A stretch of DNA of 64,000 bases from Oegoconia quadripuncta (Eukaryota > Arthropoda > Insecta > Lepidoptera > Autostichidae), in the NCBI GenBank assembly GCA_949316235.1, contig OX438748.1:33908836-33972835 (forward strand). Direction: 5' to 3'. Under the pieces are notes generated by a model that saw only the letters and a program-made list of their open reading frames with translations, searched no databases and was not told the DNA's origin. Below, one piece after another: positions 11,401 through 20,913 of the stretch. The translations under genes were made by a program, and so were the position numbers. Position 1 is the stretch's first letter; every line of letters begins with the position of its first letter.

Positions 11401-11941
11401 ATCAACGCAGTTACTAATAGAAATGTCATACAATTTTGTTTTAAATTATTTCATATTTATCTCTTTGAGATTGTCAGGTAAGTGATTGTACAACATTGTT
11501 CCATTTACACAAAGTATTTTTCGATAAAATTTTAATTTAGTTTTGTTAATCGGTATTATCGCAAACTTATTCCTGCACCGATGAAAAGAGATCCATCTCT
11601 CAATAATCTTCAGATCGACTTGAAGAAACTATTCCTTCAAATCTATGTTTACTTTCCTCTCTGACCGCTGAACTGCTGGAAGCGATTCGGAATCCTTTAT
11701 TCGGAAACATCGGAAACTTACTGGCAACTTCCAGAAAACTTCGTAAAGTCGGCAAATGTTGGAAAGCCTTTGCATCTATTCAATCCGACCAACGTTTGTG
11801 AATGTTTTGACATGCTTATGTTAAATCGGCAGTCGAAATAGAGGGGTCGTGTGGGTGTACTTCTATGACATAGGTATGCTTCTGTAAAGGTTTAATTTAG
11901 AAAACCATGGAAATACACCAAAACAACCTCCACCGCCGCCG
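11401..11941. other. No gene recognised
   Basis: Mixed AT-rich sequence with stops in all frames; no matching block elsewhere in the window. Confidence 0.3.
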
Positions 11942-12085
11942 CCTCCGTGGCTCAATGTAAACAACATTGGGTTTACGATTCAGAGGTCGCGGGTTCGATC
12001 CCGAGCGGGGTACATATTTAAGTACTCGGTTTGGTTTCGGGTAATTGAGATTAAGTATACGAACCCGTCAACCATAAAAAAAAAC
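11942..12085 (+). mobile_element. SINE-A with an internal deletion
   Basis: Complete tRNA-like head (CCTCCGTGGCTCAATG, B-box GGTTCGATCCC), then a jump from GTTTGGTTTCGGG to the last 40 bp (TAATTGAGATTAAG, CGAACCCGTC, A-tail). The GGCATTTTAAATGTCCGCC body is lost. Confidence 0.8.
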
Positions 12086-12111
12086 TGTTGTATACCTACC
12101 ATAATATAACA

Positions 12112-12335
12112 TCAGGACTTTATCCCAAATGGTGTGGTCAGAGATATCCCAAACAATAGTGTTTGGGTGTCCCAAATAAAAAGTTTAATGACTGAAACAA
12201 TATCCACGGCTACCTTATGAAATTATACAGAAATGCACACGGGATATCACTATCCCGTTGAAACGTGCAAACCTTTTTTTTTCTATCTACACCTTTATGT
12301 TTTTTGGTAAAATGTCCCTTAGTCACCTTTAATTA
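12112..12335 (+). repeat. Dispersed repeat containing GGTCAGAGATATCCCAAA
   Basis: Shares blocks with 35742-35930, 46019-46380 and 57560-57810: TATCCCAAATGGTGTGGTCA, ACAGAAATGCACACG and, less conserved here, AGTCCCTTAGTCGCC-type sequence. Non-coding; type unknown. Confidence 0.6.
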
Positions 12336-12419
12336 TTTATTTATTTACAATTATAAGTTTACAGTTTTACACTAAAACACTTATAAGTCATTCGACAAGA
12401 AACGCACAAAGATTAACGA

Positions 12420-12640
12420 TATTCGTAATATTGGCACAAGAGAGAATACAAATATTTCTCGATCACCGTCAGATCATCAGCAAATATGTCAACATTTTGG
12501 ATCTCTTTCGTAAAGTTATTAATTATATGGATAGCTCTAGCGGAGGGCGAGTTTCCGGTGTGTTTAGTTCGCTGTCCATCAGGTGTAGCAAAGAGCCTGG
12601 GACGTCTGCGACCCGCCGAATTGTTTTTGTTTAATTCTGT
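12420..12640. other. Unassigned, moderately GC-rich stretch
   Basis: A 67-codon plus frame (12431-12634) reads through it, with CTCTAGCGGAGGGCGAG in the middle. It has no domain I recognise and could be a decayed transposon coding piece. Confidence 0.25.
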
Positions 12641-12695
12641 ATTTATTATACAAAATATGCCGGAATTTATTTATAGGTATTGAATAGTTGTTTAT

Positions 12696-12729
12696 ATAAT
12701 TTCACTGTTGTAGACAACAGTGAAATTAT
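12696..12729. repeat. Perfect 15-bp inverted repeat, 4-bp loop
   Basis: ATAATTTCACTGTTG, loop TAGA, then CAACAGTGAAATTAT. It lies just outside the Helitron 3' end, so it is part of the target DNA. Confidence 0.75.
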
Positions 12730-12995
12730 TGTATTGTAAATACTAGAGTATTGATTTTATACTGAACTAGCAGCTGCCCGCGACTTCGTCCGCGTAGACT
12801 ACATGAATCAACACTTTATTACTTTCCCACGGGAATACATTCAGCAGAAAAATTACCATGAAGAGTTTATCTCAAACAGGAAAAGACCCTGGGCAGATAA
12901 CAAGTATGTGGAACCATGTTGATGTTTTGCCAGGTAAATGAATTAAGACAGGGATCCATTAAAAGACCTTTCTGAAAAATTCTGGTTTATATTTA

Positions 12996-13451
12996 TTAAA
13001 GTACTTCCTTATAAACAAAATTTTTTGCCATGTTTGAAGGTGGTAGCAATAGAACCAAACTTTGAGGTGAACTTACACGTGAGCCTGCCACATAGAACTG
13101 ACCGTGAGAGAAACAGTCCTGTCGTAGGTCTACTCCGGCGAATTTGAGAGTTTGCCCCTGCGACTTATTTATTGTCATGGCAAAACAGACCTTTAGTGGA
13201 AACTGAAGCCTTTTGAATTCAAAGGGAAGATCATTTGGTATTAATGGAATACGCGGTACAAACACTGTTTCTCCCTGAGCAGGTCCTGTTAAAATAGTGG
13301 CCTCTACTACGTTCCGGTGCAAAGCCTTGACTTGCAACCTAGTACCGTTACAAAGTTTGGGTGGCTTTAAATTTCTCAATAACATAACAGGTGCACCCAC
13401 ACGTAGTAAAAGTCTGTGATATGACATACCCGGTGGGTTCAAAGTGTTCAA
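12996..13451 (-). pseudogene. Helitron Pif1-like helicase, C-terminal fragment
   Basis: 151 open codons that correspond to the last part of the helicase half of a Helitron Rep-helicase. Motifs in order: NPPGMSYHRLLLRVGAPVML near the start, LCNGTRL (about residues 34-40), FAMTINKSQGQTLKFAG (about 90-106, the motif V/VI region that helps bind nucleotide and DNA) and HGQFYVAGSRV (about 115-125). SRV carries the arginine-containing terminal motif; many relatives have CSRV where this has GSRV. The Walker A/B region and the whole Rep nuclease are absent, so it cannot act alone. It lies near the 3' terminus of the Helitron, the normal place for the helicase C-terminus. Confidence 0.85.
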
Positions 13452-15000
13452 CTCACCCTTATCTCATTCTCTAACCCCAAGGGGTTAGCTTCAAAACAAA
13501 TGGCATTTTCGTAATCAACGTCCCAAAAAACCTAAATAATGACACAAATATTGACTTTTTTGGTATCAACCCCCACCCCTATCTCAACCCTAGAGGGTTA
13601 ACTTAAAATAAATGTCATTTTCATAATCAACATCCCATAAAACCTAAATAACGACACCAATATCGATTTTATGGTTTTAACCCCCATTTCACAACCCAAG
13701 GGGTTGAATTCGAAAAATCTCAAAACACGTATTAGCTTATTTGTTCCTAGGAGTACTCTTGCGAAGTTTCGAGTCGAAATGTCCAAGTTATACTGTTTCT
13801 TCATACAAACTTCCCACTCCTGTTTCACCCCCTTAAAGGGTGAATTTTGAAAAATCCTTTCTTAGTGCTCCCCTAGACCTCGTAAGGAACCTACGTGCCA
13901 AATTTGGAAATTCTATTCACCCCTTTGACTATGACTATGACTTTGACTAAAACTTTAACTATGACTTTGACTATGACTTCGACTATGACATTGACTACGA
14001 CTTTGACTTTGACTTTGACTATGACTATGACTTTGACTATGACTATGACTTTGACTTTGACATTGACTATGACTTTGACTTTGACTATGACTATGACTAT
14101 GACTTTGCCTATGACTATGACTATGACTTTGACTATGACTTTGACTATGACTTTGACATGACTTTGACTATGAATTTTACTTTTCGACTTTGAGTCTTCG
14201 ACTTTGACTCTTCGACTTCGACACCAATTTGAATTTGTGATTTTAACCCCTACCACTATCGCAACCCGTAAGGGGTTAGCTTCAAAATAAATGTCATTTT
14301 CGCAATCAACGTCCCAAAAAACCTAAATAACGACACCAATATAGACTTTTTTGGTATCATCCCCCACCCCTATCTCACCCCTAGAGGGTTGGCTTAAAAT
14401 AAATGTCATTTTCATAATCAACATCCCAAAAAACCTAAATAACGACACCAATATCGATTTTATGGTTTCAACCCCCATTTCACACCCCAGGGGGCTGTTT
14501 TTCGAAAAATCTCAACTCACCCTTATCGCATTCTCTAACCCCAAGGGGTTAGCTTCAAAACAAATGGCATTTTCGTAATCAACGTCCCAAAAAACCTAAA
14601 TAATGACACCAATATTGACTTTTTTAGTATCAACCCCCACCCCAACCTCAACCCTAGAGGGTTAACTTAAAATAAATGTCATTTTCAAAATCAACATCCC
14701 ATAAAACCTAAATAACGACACCAATATCGATTTTACGGTTTTAACCCCCATTTCACAACCCAGGGGGTTGTTTTTCGAAAAATCTCAAAACACGTATTAG
14801 CTTATTTGTTTCTAGGAGTACTCTTGCGAAGTTTCGAGTCGAAAATAGTCGAAATGTCCAAGTTATACTGTTTCTTCATACAAACTTCCCACCCCTGTTT
14901 CACCCCCTTAAAGGGTGAATTTTGAAAAATCCTTTCTTAGTGCTCCCCTAGACCTCGTAAGGAACCTACTTGCCAAATTTGGAAACTCTAGACCCAGCGG
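13452..15000 (-). repeat. Duplicated 1.06-kb block inside the Helitron
   Basis: The block with CCCCAAGGGGTTAGCTTC occurs near 13480 and 14541. The block with CACGTATTAGCTTATTTG occurs near 13726 and 14790. Offsets are 1062-1064 bp. Within each copy a shorter unit, around AACCTAAATAACGACACCAA, recurs two or three times. This looks like unequal exchange inside the element. Confidence 0.75.
13920..14165. repeat. GACTWT hexamer minisatellite
   Basis: About 40 units of GACTAT/GACTTT. Long open frames on both strands (TMTLTMTL-type and VIVKVIVKV-type) are translation artefacts. A few imperfect units continue to about 14225. Confidence 0.9.
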
Positions 15001-15097
15001 TTGGCCTGTGCGTTGATATGTCAGTCAGTCAGTCAGTCAGTCAGCTTCTTCATTTATATATTTAGATAAATTAATCAAGTGTTACGCAACTGCTAAT

Positions 15098-15240
15098 GAC
15101 ACCGTTTATAATAGAATTATCGCTCATTTACAAGGCAACCTCCCTAGAAAAGCAAGCAAGAAACTCAGGGGTTGCTTTTTTAAATATCAATTTGTACAAT
15201 TTATAATATCGCTGAGCGCTCATGTCCACGCATCAGTAGA
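15098..15240 (-). repeat. LINE-tail-B fragment
   Basis: ATTATCGCTCATTTACAAGG then CAAGCAAGAAACTCAGGGGT, as at 19864 and 54852. The terminal tail is missing on the left. Confidence 0.6.
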
Positions 15241-16321
15241 GATTGTGTCAAACGCGTATCCAGCTCATCACAAAGAAATATTACAAATGTAGTTCGCTAC
15301 TGTGTTGCATACTTGCACACATAACAATGCAATACGATAAAAATGAGGGCAGTACTATGAACTTTATCTTCACTTAACAGAAGTAATTACTGCAAAGAGC
15401 AAATACAAATAGAAATACCTGGCATAACAAAGAAAAAGTAAAGAGGCACTCAAACCATCCAATTAAATCAGAAACGTGGAACTCTTTAGAAATAACAACG
15501 AGGAGCGATTAATTGAAAAAAAAAACGAGGGAAAACCGTGAGGTACAAAAAGTTTTGCATTTATCAAACGATTCTAGAGACGTTTCCATTTAGTTGTGGA
15601 GGTAGAGTCGATTAAAACTCTCTAAGAAAAATGAAGGATGTTACATATAACATCCTTCGTTTTTAAGAAAAAGTCCGAAATTAGGGCCGTCCAAAGCTAT
15701 TTTCGTTAGAGAGTGTAGACCCCCTGTATGTTGTGGATCACTCCATAGAAAGTATTTTTCAACATTTAAATATGGGAACTAATAATATAATTTGATGTAA
15801 AAATAATAATAATACAATAGTAATAATAGGTATAACATTAAGTAATTACCGTAATTGTTACCACTTTTCGAGCGAAATAAATTTCAAAAAAAAAAAAAAT
15901 GTTTAAATAGTTTCGTTGTAAATAGTTGGACATCACAAGTTAGTACGGGACGCAAGGAACGTCTGAAGTGATGCAAATAAAAGATTCTTAGCCAAAGAAA
16001 ACGTCCAAGTTATGGCCGTCCAAAGCTGGATGGGAAAGGATGGGGGTGGATAAATAATACCAAACCAAGTCCCTTTAATAAAATAGAGTTTCCAGGTTGT
16101 TAGCACTGATTTAAAAAAATTTGGTTGTGCGCTGTGTTGGTTTTGGTCATCTATTCTCACCAGTCCTAGTTCTCGAGGATTCTAAGAGATGGCGTTGTTT
16201 TATTAATTAGCGAACGCGCGAAAAAGATTTGTTCTCAAGACCATATCTATATAATATAAATGAATGAGTTCCAAATCAGCTTCGTTCAGGATCAAATCTA
16301 ATTACTTAATTCGTACATAGC
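15241..16321. other. No gene supported; one short hairpin at 15633-15658
   Basis: A perfect 11-bp stem (GAAGGATGTTA, loop CATA, TAACATCCTTC) sits at 15633-15658. The frame 15933-16160 (minus) has no recognisable domain. The motif GTCCAAAGCT occurs near 15690 and 16018, so the two halves may belong to one old repeat. Confidence 0.35.
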
Positions 16322-16655
16322 TCAATTCCTTCCATGTTTACTTCGCTTTAGTTTTATACGAAGTGACGTCACAATTCGAAGCGCCATGAAAATGCGTCCA
16401 TCACTGACCCCGGTATCAGATGCCGCCTCCATTGGCTCCCCGCCAGTTACTGCAATTGGGACAATAAAACTGAGTGTTGAGCATTGATTTTGGGTAGCAT
16501 GGCATTGTGTATTTATGTTGTAGCTCTGTAGATCCTCTAATATGAAAATAGTCAAAATCTCCTTACGCTCTGAGGGTGCCGCATAAGTGGTGCCTATGAA
16601 CCTATCATGAATGCATGAATATTTATTTGCAGAAATATTGGGATGTATTAGGTCC
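16322..16655. repeat. Probable unclassified transposon remnant
   Basis: Starts with GAAGTGACGTCACAATTCG and continues into the MITE at 16656. The 129-codon minus frame that spans both is probably incidental. Confidence 0.35.
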
Positions 16656-17064
16656 TTACCTATGAAATTGGCGTTTTGTATGAAGAATTTAATTAAGAAT
16701 GTTTTCTCCATACAAACATTTTTGATTTTTTTTTTTTGGGAACGGCAAATCCATATTTAGCTAAACTTTGTGTGTATTATCGGATAACATTAAGTTAAGT
16801 ATAGGCAGCGTTAATTTTTAAAAGTAACCGCTTTATAAAAGTTTCAGCGAATCTAAGAAATGATTATGGCAAGCACATGAAAAGAGCTCTGTTCAATTTT
16901 TTTTTATTATGTGATTTAACCCAGAAATTAAAAAATATTTCATGTGAAACCTTGAAATAATATTCCATTTTCCAAATAACAAACAAATCTGGATATAGCT
17001 TTGAAAATCGCAGGAATTTGTACATATGATTAACGAAGAAAAAAACTCCAATTTCATAGGTAAA
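16656..17064. mobile_element. MITE with 16-bp perfect terminal inverted repeats
   Basis: The left end TTACCTATGAAATTGG (16656-16671) is the exact reverse complement of 17049-17064. Pairing continues, less perfectly, outward (GGTCC / AGACC). A copy at 29053-29470 shares the interior (TTCTCCATACAAACATTT, GTTAATTTTTAAAAGTAACC, GATTAACGAAGAA). No transposase is encoded. Readings such as FFFVNHMYxFLRF recur in each copy because the DNA is conserved. Confidence 0.7.
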
Positions 17065-17070
17065 GACCAA

Positions 17071-17266
17071 TATAATGGTATACCGAATTACACTACCCCG
17101 ATATACGTTTGACCGAAGAATGGTTGATCAAAAGCCGAGTACATTGAGGAGTTTGTTCATCATTAGAATTTTTAATTAAAACCAACTCCGCAATGTACTC
17201 GGCTTTCGATCAACCGTTCTTCGGTCGAGGATTTTTCGTGGTAGTGTAATTCGGTATACCGTTATA
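17071..17266. mobile_element. Foldback MITE, about 80-bp arms, TA-flanked
   Basis: The ends read TATAATGGTATACCGAATTA and, reverse complemented, TATAACGGTATACCGAATTA. Both arms continue through ACCGAAGAAyGGTTGATC and AAGCCGAGTACATTG with a few mismatches. The loop is about 35 bp. TA at both edges suggests a Tc1/mariner-type TA target. It sits 6 bp from the neighbouring MITE. Confidence 0.75.
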
Positions 17267-17304
17267 CATCCGAAATATTGGTATATAAATCAGAAGTTAT
17301 TACA

Positions 17305-17328
17305 TATATATATATATATATATATATT
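17305..17328. repeat. TA dinucleotide microsatellite
   Basis: Uninterrupted TA run of about 12 units. Confidence 0.9.
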
Positions 17329-17959
17329 AAATCATCATCTTCTTGCCCGAGTCCGAATTTGAGGTCAGCGCAGCACATCTTTTTCTTCCAATCTCCTTTA
17401 TTAGCCGTTACCTCATCATTCTAATCCATACACCATATATCTAAAACAAGCTACCGACTTGTTAGAAAACATTTTTATTCTATCACTCAATATTCAGGTA
17501 CTCTATCGATATGCAAAAAATCGTGGCCTTTAAGATTATAGGAAGTTAAAAGTGTATCATTACTGGATTATCACTGAGATACGCCCGGACAATGACTAAA
17601 GACATACACACTCGTCCACTTGAAGCCGTCAAATACAACACGTATTTCTGTCGCTGTAAATGAAATGATCCACAAAAATCATCAAGCTCCACAGCACCGA
17701 ACCTATTTCAGTAAATAACAGGTTCGTAATTGAAAGACCCTCAGTTTGAAATCAAATGAGACTGTTTCCATTCCTCTCTCCATTGTCGGCGACACGTACC
17801 GTGTTTATTGTTACGTGCACTCGTCGGCCATTTTGTTTTGTAATCCTTTTGGCGAAAGAGTTTTCAGTCCATTGTTGCGTTATATAGTGTGGCACCTTTT
17901 TATGTCATGTCTAGTTTTCTTTCTGTTTGACAAGAAGCACTAGTGCCACAGTTAGTATT

Positions 17960-18130
17960 GCAAAAGACTCGTGTCTTTGCATTAAACATGGAAAGTACTC
18001 CTTCAAATGGCATGATTGTCTAAATTGAGCTAGTTTGTTTAATTGCCAGGAGCAGTTTCCATTTACATGATGACGACTTGAAGATGAAGGCAGAAGATTG
18101 CCACTGCAACTCCTTGATGGAGTTTGTGAC
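17960..18130 (+). repeat. Dispersed repeat (GCCAGAAGATTGCCACTG-like), copy 1
   Basis: AGCTAGTTTGTTTAATTGCC, a GATGATGACGACTTGAAGATG-like block and AGAAGATTGCCACTGCAACT match the reverse of 44760-44990. Type unknown; open frames across it are not conserved between the copies. Confidence 0.6.
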
Positions 18131-18351
18131 TTGTCCTTAGTACTAAAATAATATGTGATAATCACGATCAAGCATGTTTTTAAAAGTATTTTTAATATAC
18201 AACTTATTTGGTGGAAAGTTCGCAGTCTTTTTTAAATAAAAATAAAATTAAAATGTTTATTGAGTCAAACTTAGGTTAAGTTACAAGTAGTGAATTAGCG
18301 AATTAGGAGGTACGAAATAAATATACTTAAGCATAATTAATCCTTAAATGT

Positions 18352-18584
18352 TCGAATCCCGCTAGGGGCATATGTTTGTGTGATGAATACGGACATGTGT
18401 ACCCGAGTTATGGATGTTTTCATTTATAATAAGTATTTATTTGCAAAAAAAAAATATTTATGTAGTATATCAACCATCTGGTATCCACAACACAAGCCTA
18501 TAGTTGCTTACTGTGGGATTCGAACCCGCAACCTTTGGTATAGTGGCCAGAGTTGCTAACCACCACACCAAACAGGTCGCCAAG
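18352..18584. mobile_element. Chimeric SINE-B: body plus inverted head
   Basis: 18352-18516 is SINE-B in plus orientation from its B box through ATAGTTGCTTACTGTGG. It then switches directly to the inverted head of a second copy (GATTCGAACCCGCAACC to CCAAACAGGTCG). The expected ACTAGATGGCGCTG end is missing at the junction. Confidence 0.7.
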
Positions 18585-18585
18585 A

Positions 18586-18917
18586 ATTTAAAAAATCTGT
18601 GCGCTGAATCATCTAGCTCAAGGACTTAGTGTTTTCCCGCGTTCTTTAACAAAAAAGCAATCAAAGAACTGTTTCCCAAGTATATAACCCAGTTCCTTTT
18701 TAATCTTCGCTCCAATCCAGGTGTTGCCAGCGTTTGAAACACCGGAACGGCGGTTACCATAGCCAACCTGCACAGTTTATGATGAAATCGTGACTTGGCA
18801 CCGACTAACTAGGAGTGTAAGGGTTAGTTTGTGTTCATGGGCGGAGCGGAAACTGTTTTTTTTTTTTAGTTTTTTTTTGTACTTTTTCTTCGATAGATAT
18901 AACATGTAATTCACTGC
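18586..18917. other. Unassigned, GC-moderate spacer
   Basis: Contains CACCGGAACGGCGGTTACC and a run of T near 18857. No repeat partner in the window and no splice-bounded frame I would trust. Confidence 0.3.
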
Positions 18918-19090
18918 ACCTGTTTGGTTTAGTGATTAGACATGACTGCTACACTAAAAGGTCGCAAATTGTAATCCTGTTAGGGGCATATGTTTGTTTA
19001 ATACCCGAGTTATCGATGTTTTCATTTATAATAATATATTTGTCTATCAACCATATGGTGGCCATAATATAAGCTTAGTTGCTGACTAGG
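18918..19090 (+). mobile_element. SINE-B copy, diverged
   Basis: Head CACCTGTTTGGTTTAGTGAT, decayed B box, body ACCCGAGTTATCGATGTT; it ends near CTTAGTTGCTGACTAG. Confidence 0.65.
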
Positions 19091-19160
19091 TACTCCCTCA
19101 TTATTCGAGGGAAGGCCTATCCATGCAGTGGAATGTTTACAGGTTGAAATGATGATGATG
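19091..19160. repeat. LINE tail piece with ATG triplets
   Basis: TACTCCCTCATTATTCGAGG, then GGCCTATCCATGCAGTGG and a GATGATGATG run. Matches the inverted 3' end at 50785-50890. Confidence 0.5.
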
Positions 19161-19205
19161 AAATGGCGCTGTGTACATGTCCAAGGATATTTATTTATTT
19201 TATAT

Positions 19206-19408
19206 TCAGCGAAACCAACGGTTGCGGGTTCGAATCCCGCGATGGGTAAAGGTTGTATGATGGATGCGAGCACTTTATTCCTGAGTCATGGATGTATATA
19301 TAAATATTTATGTATTTGTATCCGTTATCTGGAATCCATAATACAAGCTTTACTTAGCTGGAAACTAGATGATTGGTGTAAGTATCCGAAATATTTATTT
19401 ATTTATAT
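19206..19408 (+). mobile_element. SINE-C copy lacking its first 30 bp
   Basis: CAGCGAAACCAACGGTTGCG, B box GGTTCGAATCC, body with ATCCGTTATCTGGAATCC, end ACTAGATGATTGGTGTAAG and a TTTA run. Confidence 0.8.
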
Positions 19409-19863
19409 TAAATAAATATAAAATGAAAATTGTTATCCAAATACATCAAAAAGTGTATTAAAGGTTAATATCATCGAAATTACTTAACCGATTTTCATGA
19501 AACATAGCTTATAACATATCCTCTTGTTTAGTTTTTAATACAAAAAGCCGCACTGAAATCGGGCCACAAATTACTGAGATACATCCGGACAAAGACTGGA
19601 CACGCACACACAACTCCGTCAAACACATGTTACCCGTTGTTTTTGGTTCGGGGGTTAGAAACACCTTCCAAAGTGGTTAGGATGGAAGCGAAATGAAACA
19701 TTTTCTTTTTTATTATATTTATTTGTATTCGCTGACTAGATCACAATCCTTGCTGCAGCTATGGAAAATTTAGCATGCGTGCTATTAACCATTATAGATT
19801 TCCCCTCGTGAGGACACGATCCTGTGCCCTAACAGGGTCCATGATGATCTATCTATATTTTCA

Positions 19864-20215
19864 AATTAAATCAAATCAAAAATCTTTTATTTCGTAAGTT
19901 ATAAGAATAACATTTGAAATCGTCATGACATACAGTTATCGCTCATTCACTAGGCAGTCTCCCCAGAGAAATACGAGCAAGAAACTCAGGGGTTGCTCTT
20001 TTTAAATAAGTCAATACAAATACAATTTGGAATAATTGTTAAATTTATGATTCGACTGGATATTGCCGAGCGGTTCATGTTCGCGCATTCTTATCATCCA
20101 GACAGTCAGAAATTTTATAATAGCCTTTGGCACATAGTTTCCGTTTAATGGTTGTTTTAAATTTATTTAAAGGCAAATTTTGAATATTTTAGTTAACACC
20201 TTATTTACACATTAT
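19864..20215 (-). repeat. Jockey-like LINE 3' end (LINE-tail-B)
   Basis: The ATCAAATC tail is followed by TTATTTCGTAAGTTATAAG, GAGCAAGAAACTCAGGGGTT and, at the upstream end, ATAATAGCCTTTGGCACATA. Nearly the same sequence occurs at 54852-55050. Confidence 0.7.
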
Positions 20216-20282
20216 AGAAAAGCAATAAAGTATCGAGTATCCTGTCTGCAGCATCAATTCATGTCTATAATATAAATAAATA

Positions 20283-20464
20283 ATAAACATTTGAGACACT
20301 TACACTCATCTAGTCCCAAACTAAGCAAAGTGGATACTAGATAACGGATAAACATACATAAATATTACTATGAACATCCATGACTCGGGAATAAATGTTC
20401 TTATTCATCATACAAACATTTATCCCTCGCGGGATTCGAACTCGAAACTGTTGGTTTCGCTGAC
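20283..20464 (-). mobile_element. SINE-C, head-truncated
   Basis: Inverted body ACTCATCTAGTCCCAAACTA, a small deletion at the GCACAAGCTT block, then the B box as CGGGATTCGAACTCG and GTTGGTTTCGCTGAC. Confidence 0.75.
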
Positions 20465-20807
20465 GCAAAATGTCAGCTCCTTGGGTAAACAGGAAATACT
20501 TGCAAATTTTGTCACTAACTAATTGCATACGAATATTGCAAGTTAAATAAAAGCTTGCAAAAATATTGTATTACCATCTGTAACACAATTTTCGCTAACC
20601 ACTATACTATGTATTTGCCCGTTACCTCCCTTTACCTCTCCATCAATCTTCCGGCTACAACTCATTATTTATTATTGGTTATTACCTCTGACTTTGTATT
20701 CCGAGCTCTATTGAAAGCAGACACCGAATGAGAGAAGAAAAATGGATTTTCCTAACTGAACATGAATTTGGAAAACATTCAGAAAATAATCCGTACGTAG
20801 GTAGTTG

Positions 20808-20913
20808 ATGGGGTTAGTATAGCGGTTAAAAGATTGCGGGTTCTAATCCTGTCAGGGCATAAGTTTGTATGATGAGCATGTGCAAGTGAACCCGAGTTAT
20901 GGATGTTTCCTTT
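20808..20913 (+). mobile_element. SINE-B head fragment
   Basis: GGGGTTAGTATAGCGGTTAA, B-box-like GGTTCTAATCC, then GAACCCGAGTTATGGATGTT. 3'-truncated. Confidence 0.65.

Larger units (their letters stand above)
12767..15066 (-). mobile_element. Helitron with both termini, internally deleted
   Basis: Read on the minus strand. It begins at 15066 with TCTAAATATATAAATGAAG, the TC start and AT-rich 5' end seen in lepidopteran Helitrons, then a CTGA tetramer run. It ends at 12767 with a GC-rich hairpin (CGCGGAC-GAA-GTCGCG) followed by CAGCTGCTAG. The bases flanking it are A (5') and T (3'), the expected Helitron insertion between A and T without target duplication. Length 2300 bp. Inside: a C-terminal Pif1-like helicase fragment in the same orientation, a hexamer array, and a duplicated block of about 1.06 kb. 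A full autonomous Helitron would encode a Rep-helicase of well over 1000 residues, so this copy is non-autonomous. Confidence 0.8.

Noticed and set aside
13891..14256. 121-codon minus and 88-codon plus open frames
   Set aside because: Both translate the GACTWT hexamer array; composition is purely periodic and both strands are open.
16322..17070. Open frames (129 and 68 codons), the second with relatives at 10977 and 29254
   Set aside because: The recurring FFFVNHMYxFLRF readings sit in conserved MITE DNA, appear in both strand orientations, and are not linked to start or splice signals. Conservation is of the repeat, not of a protein.
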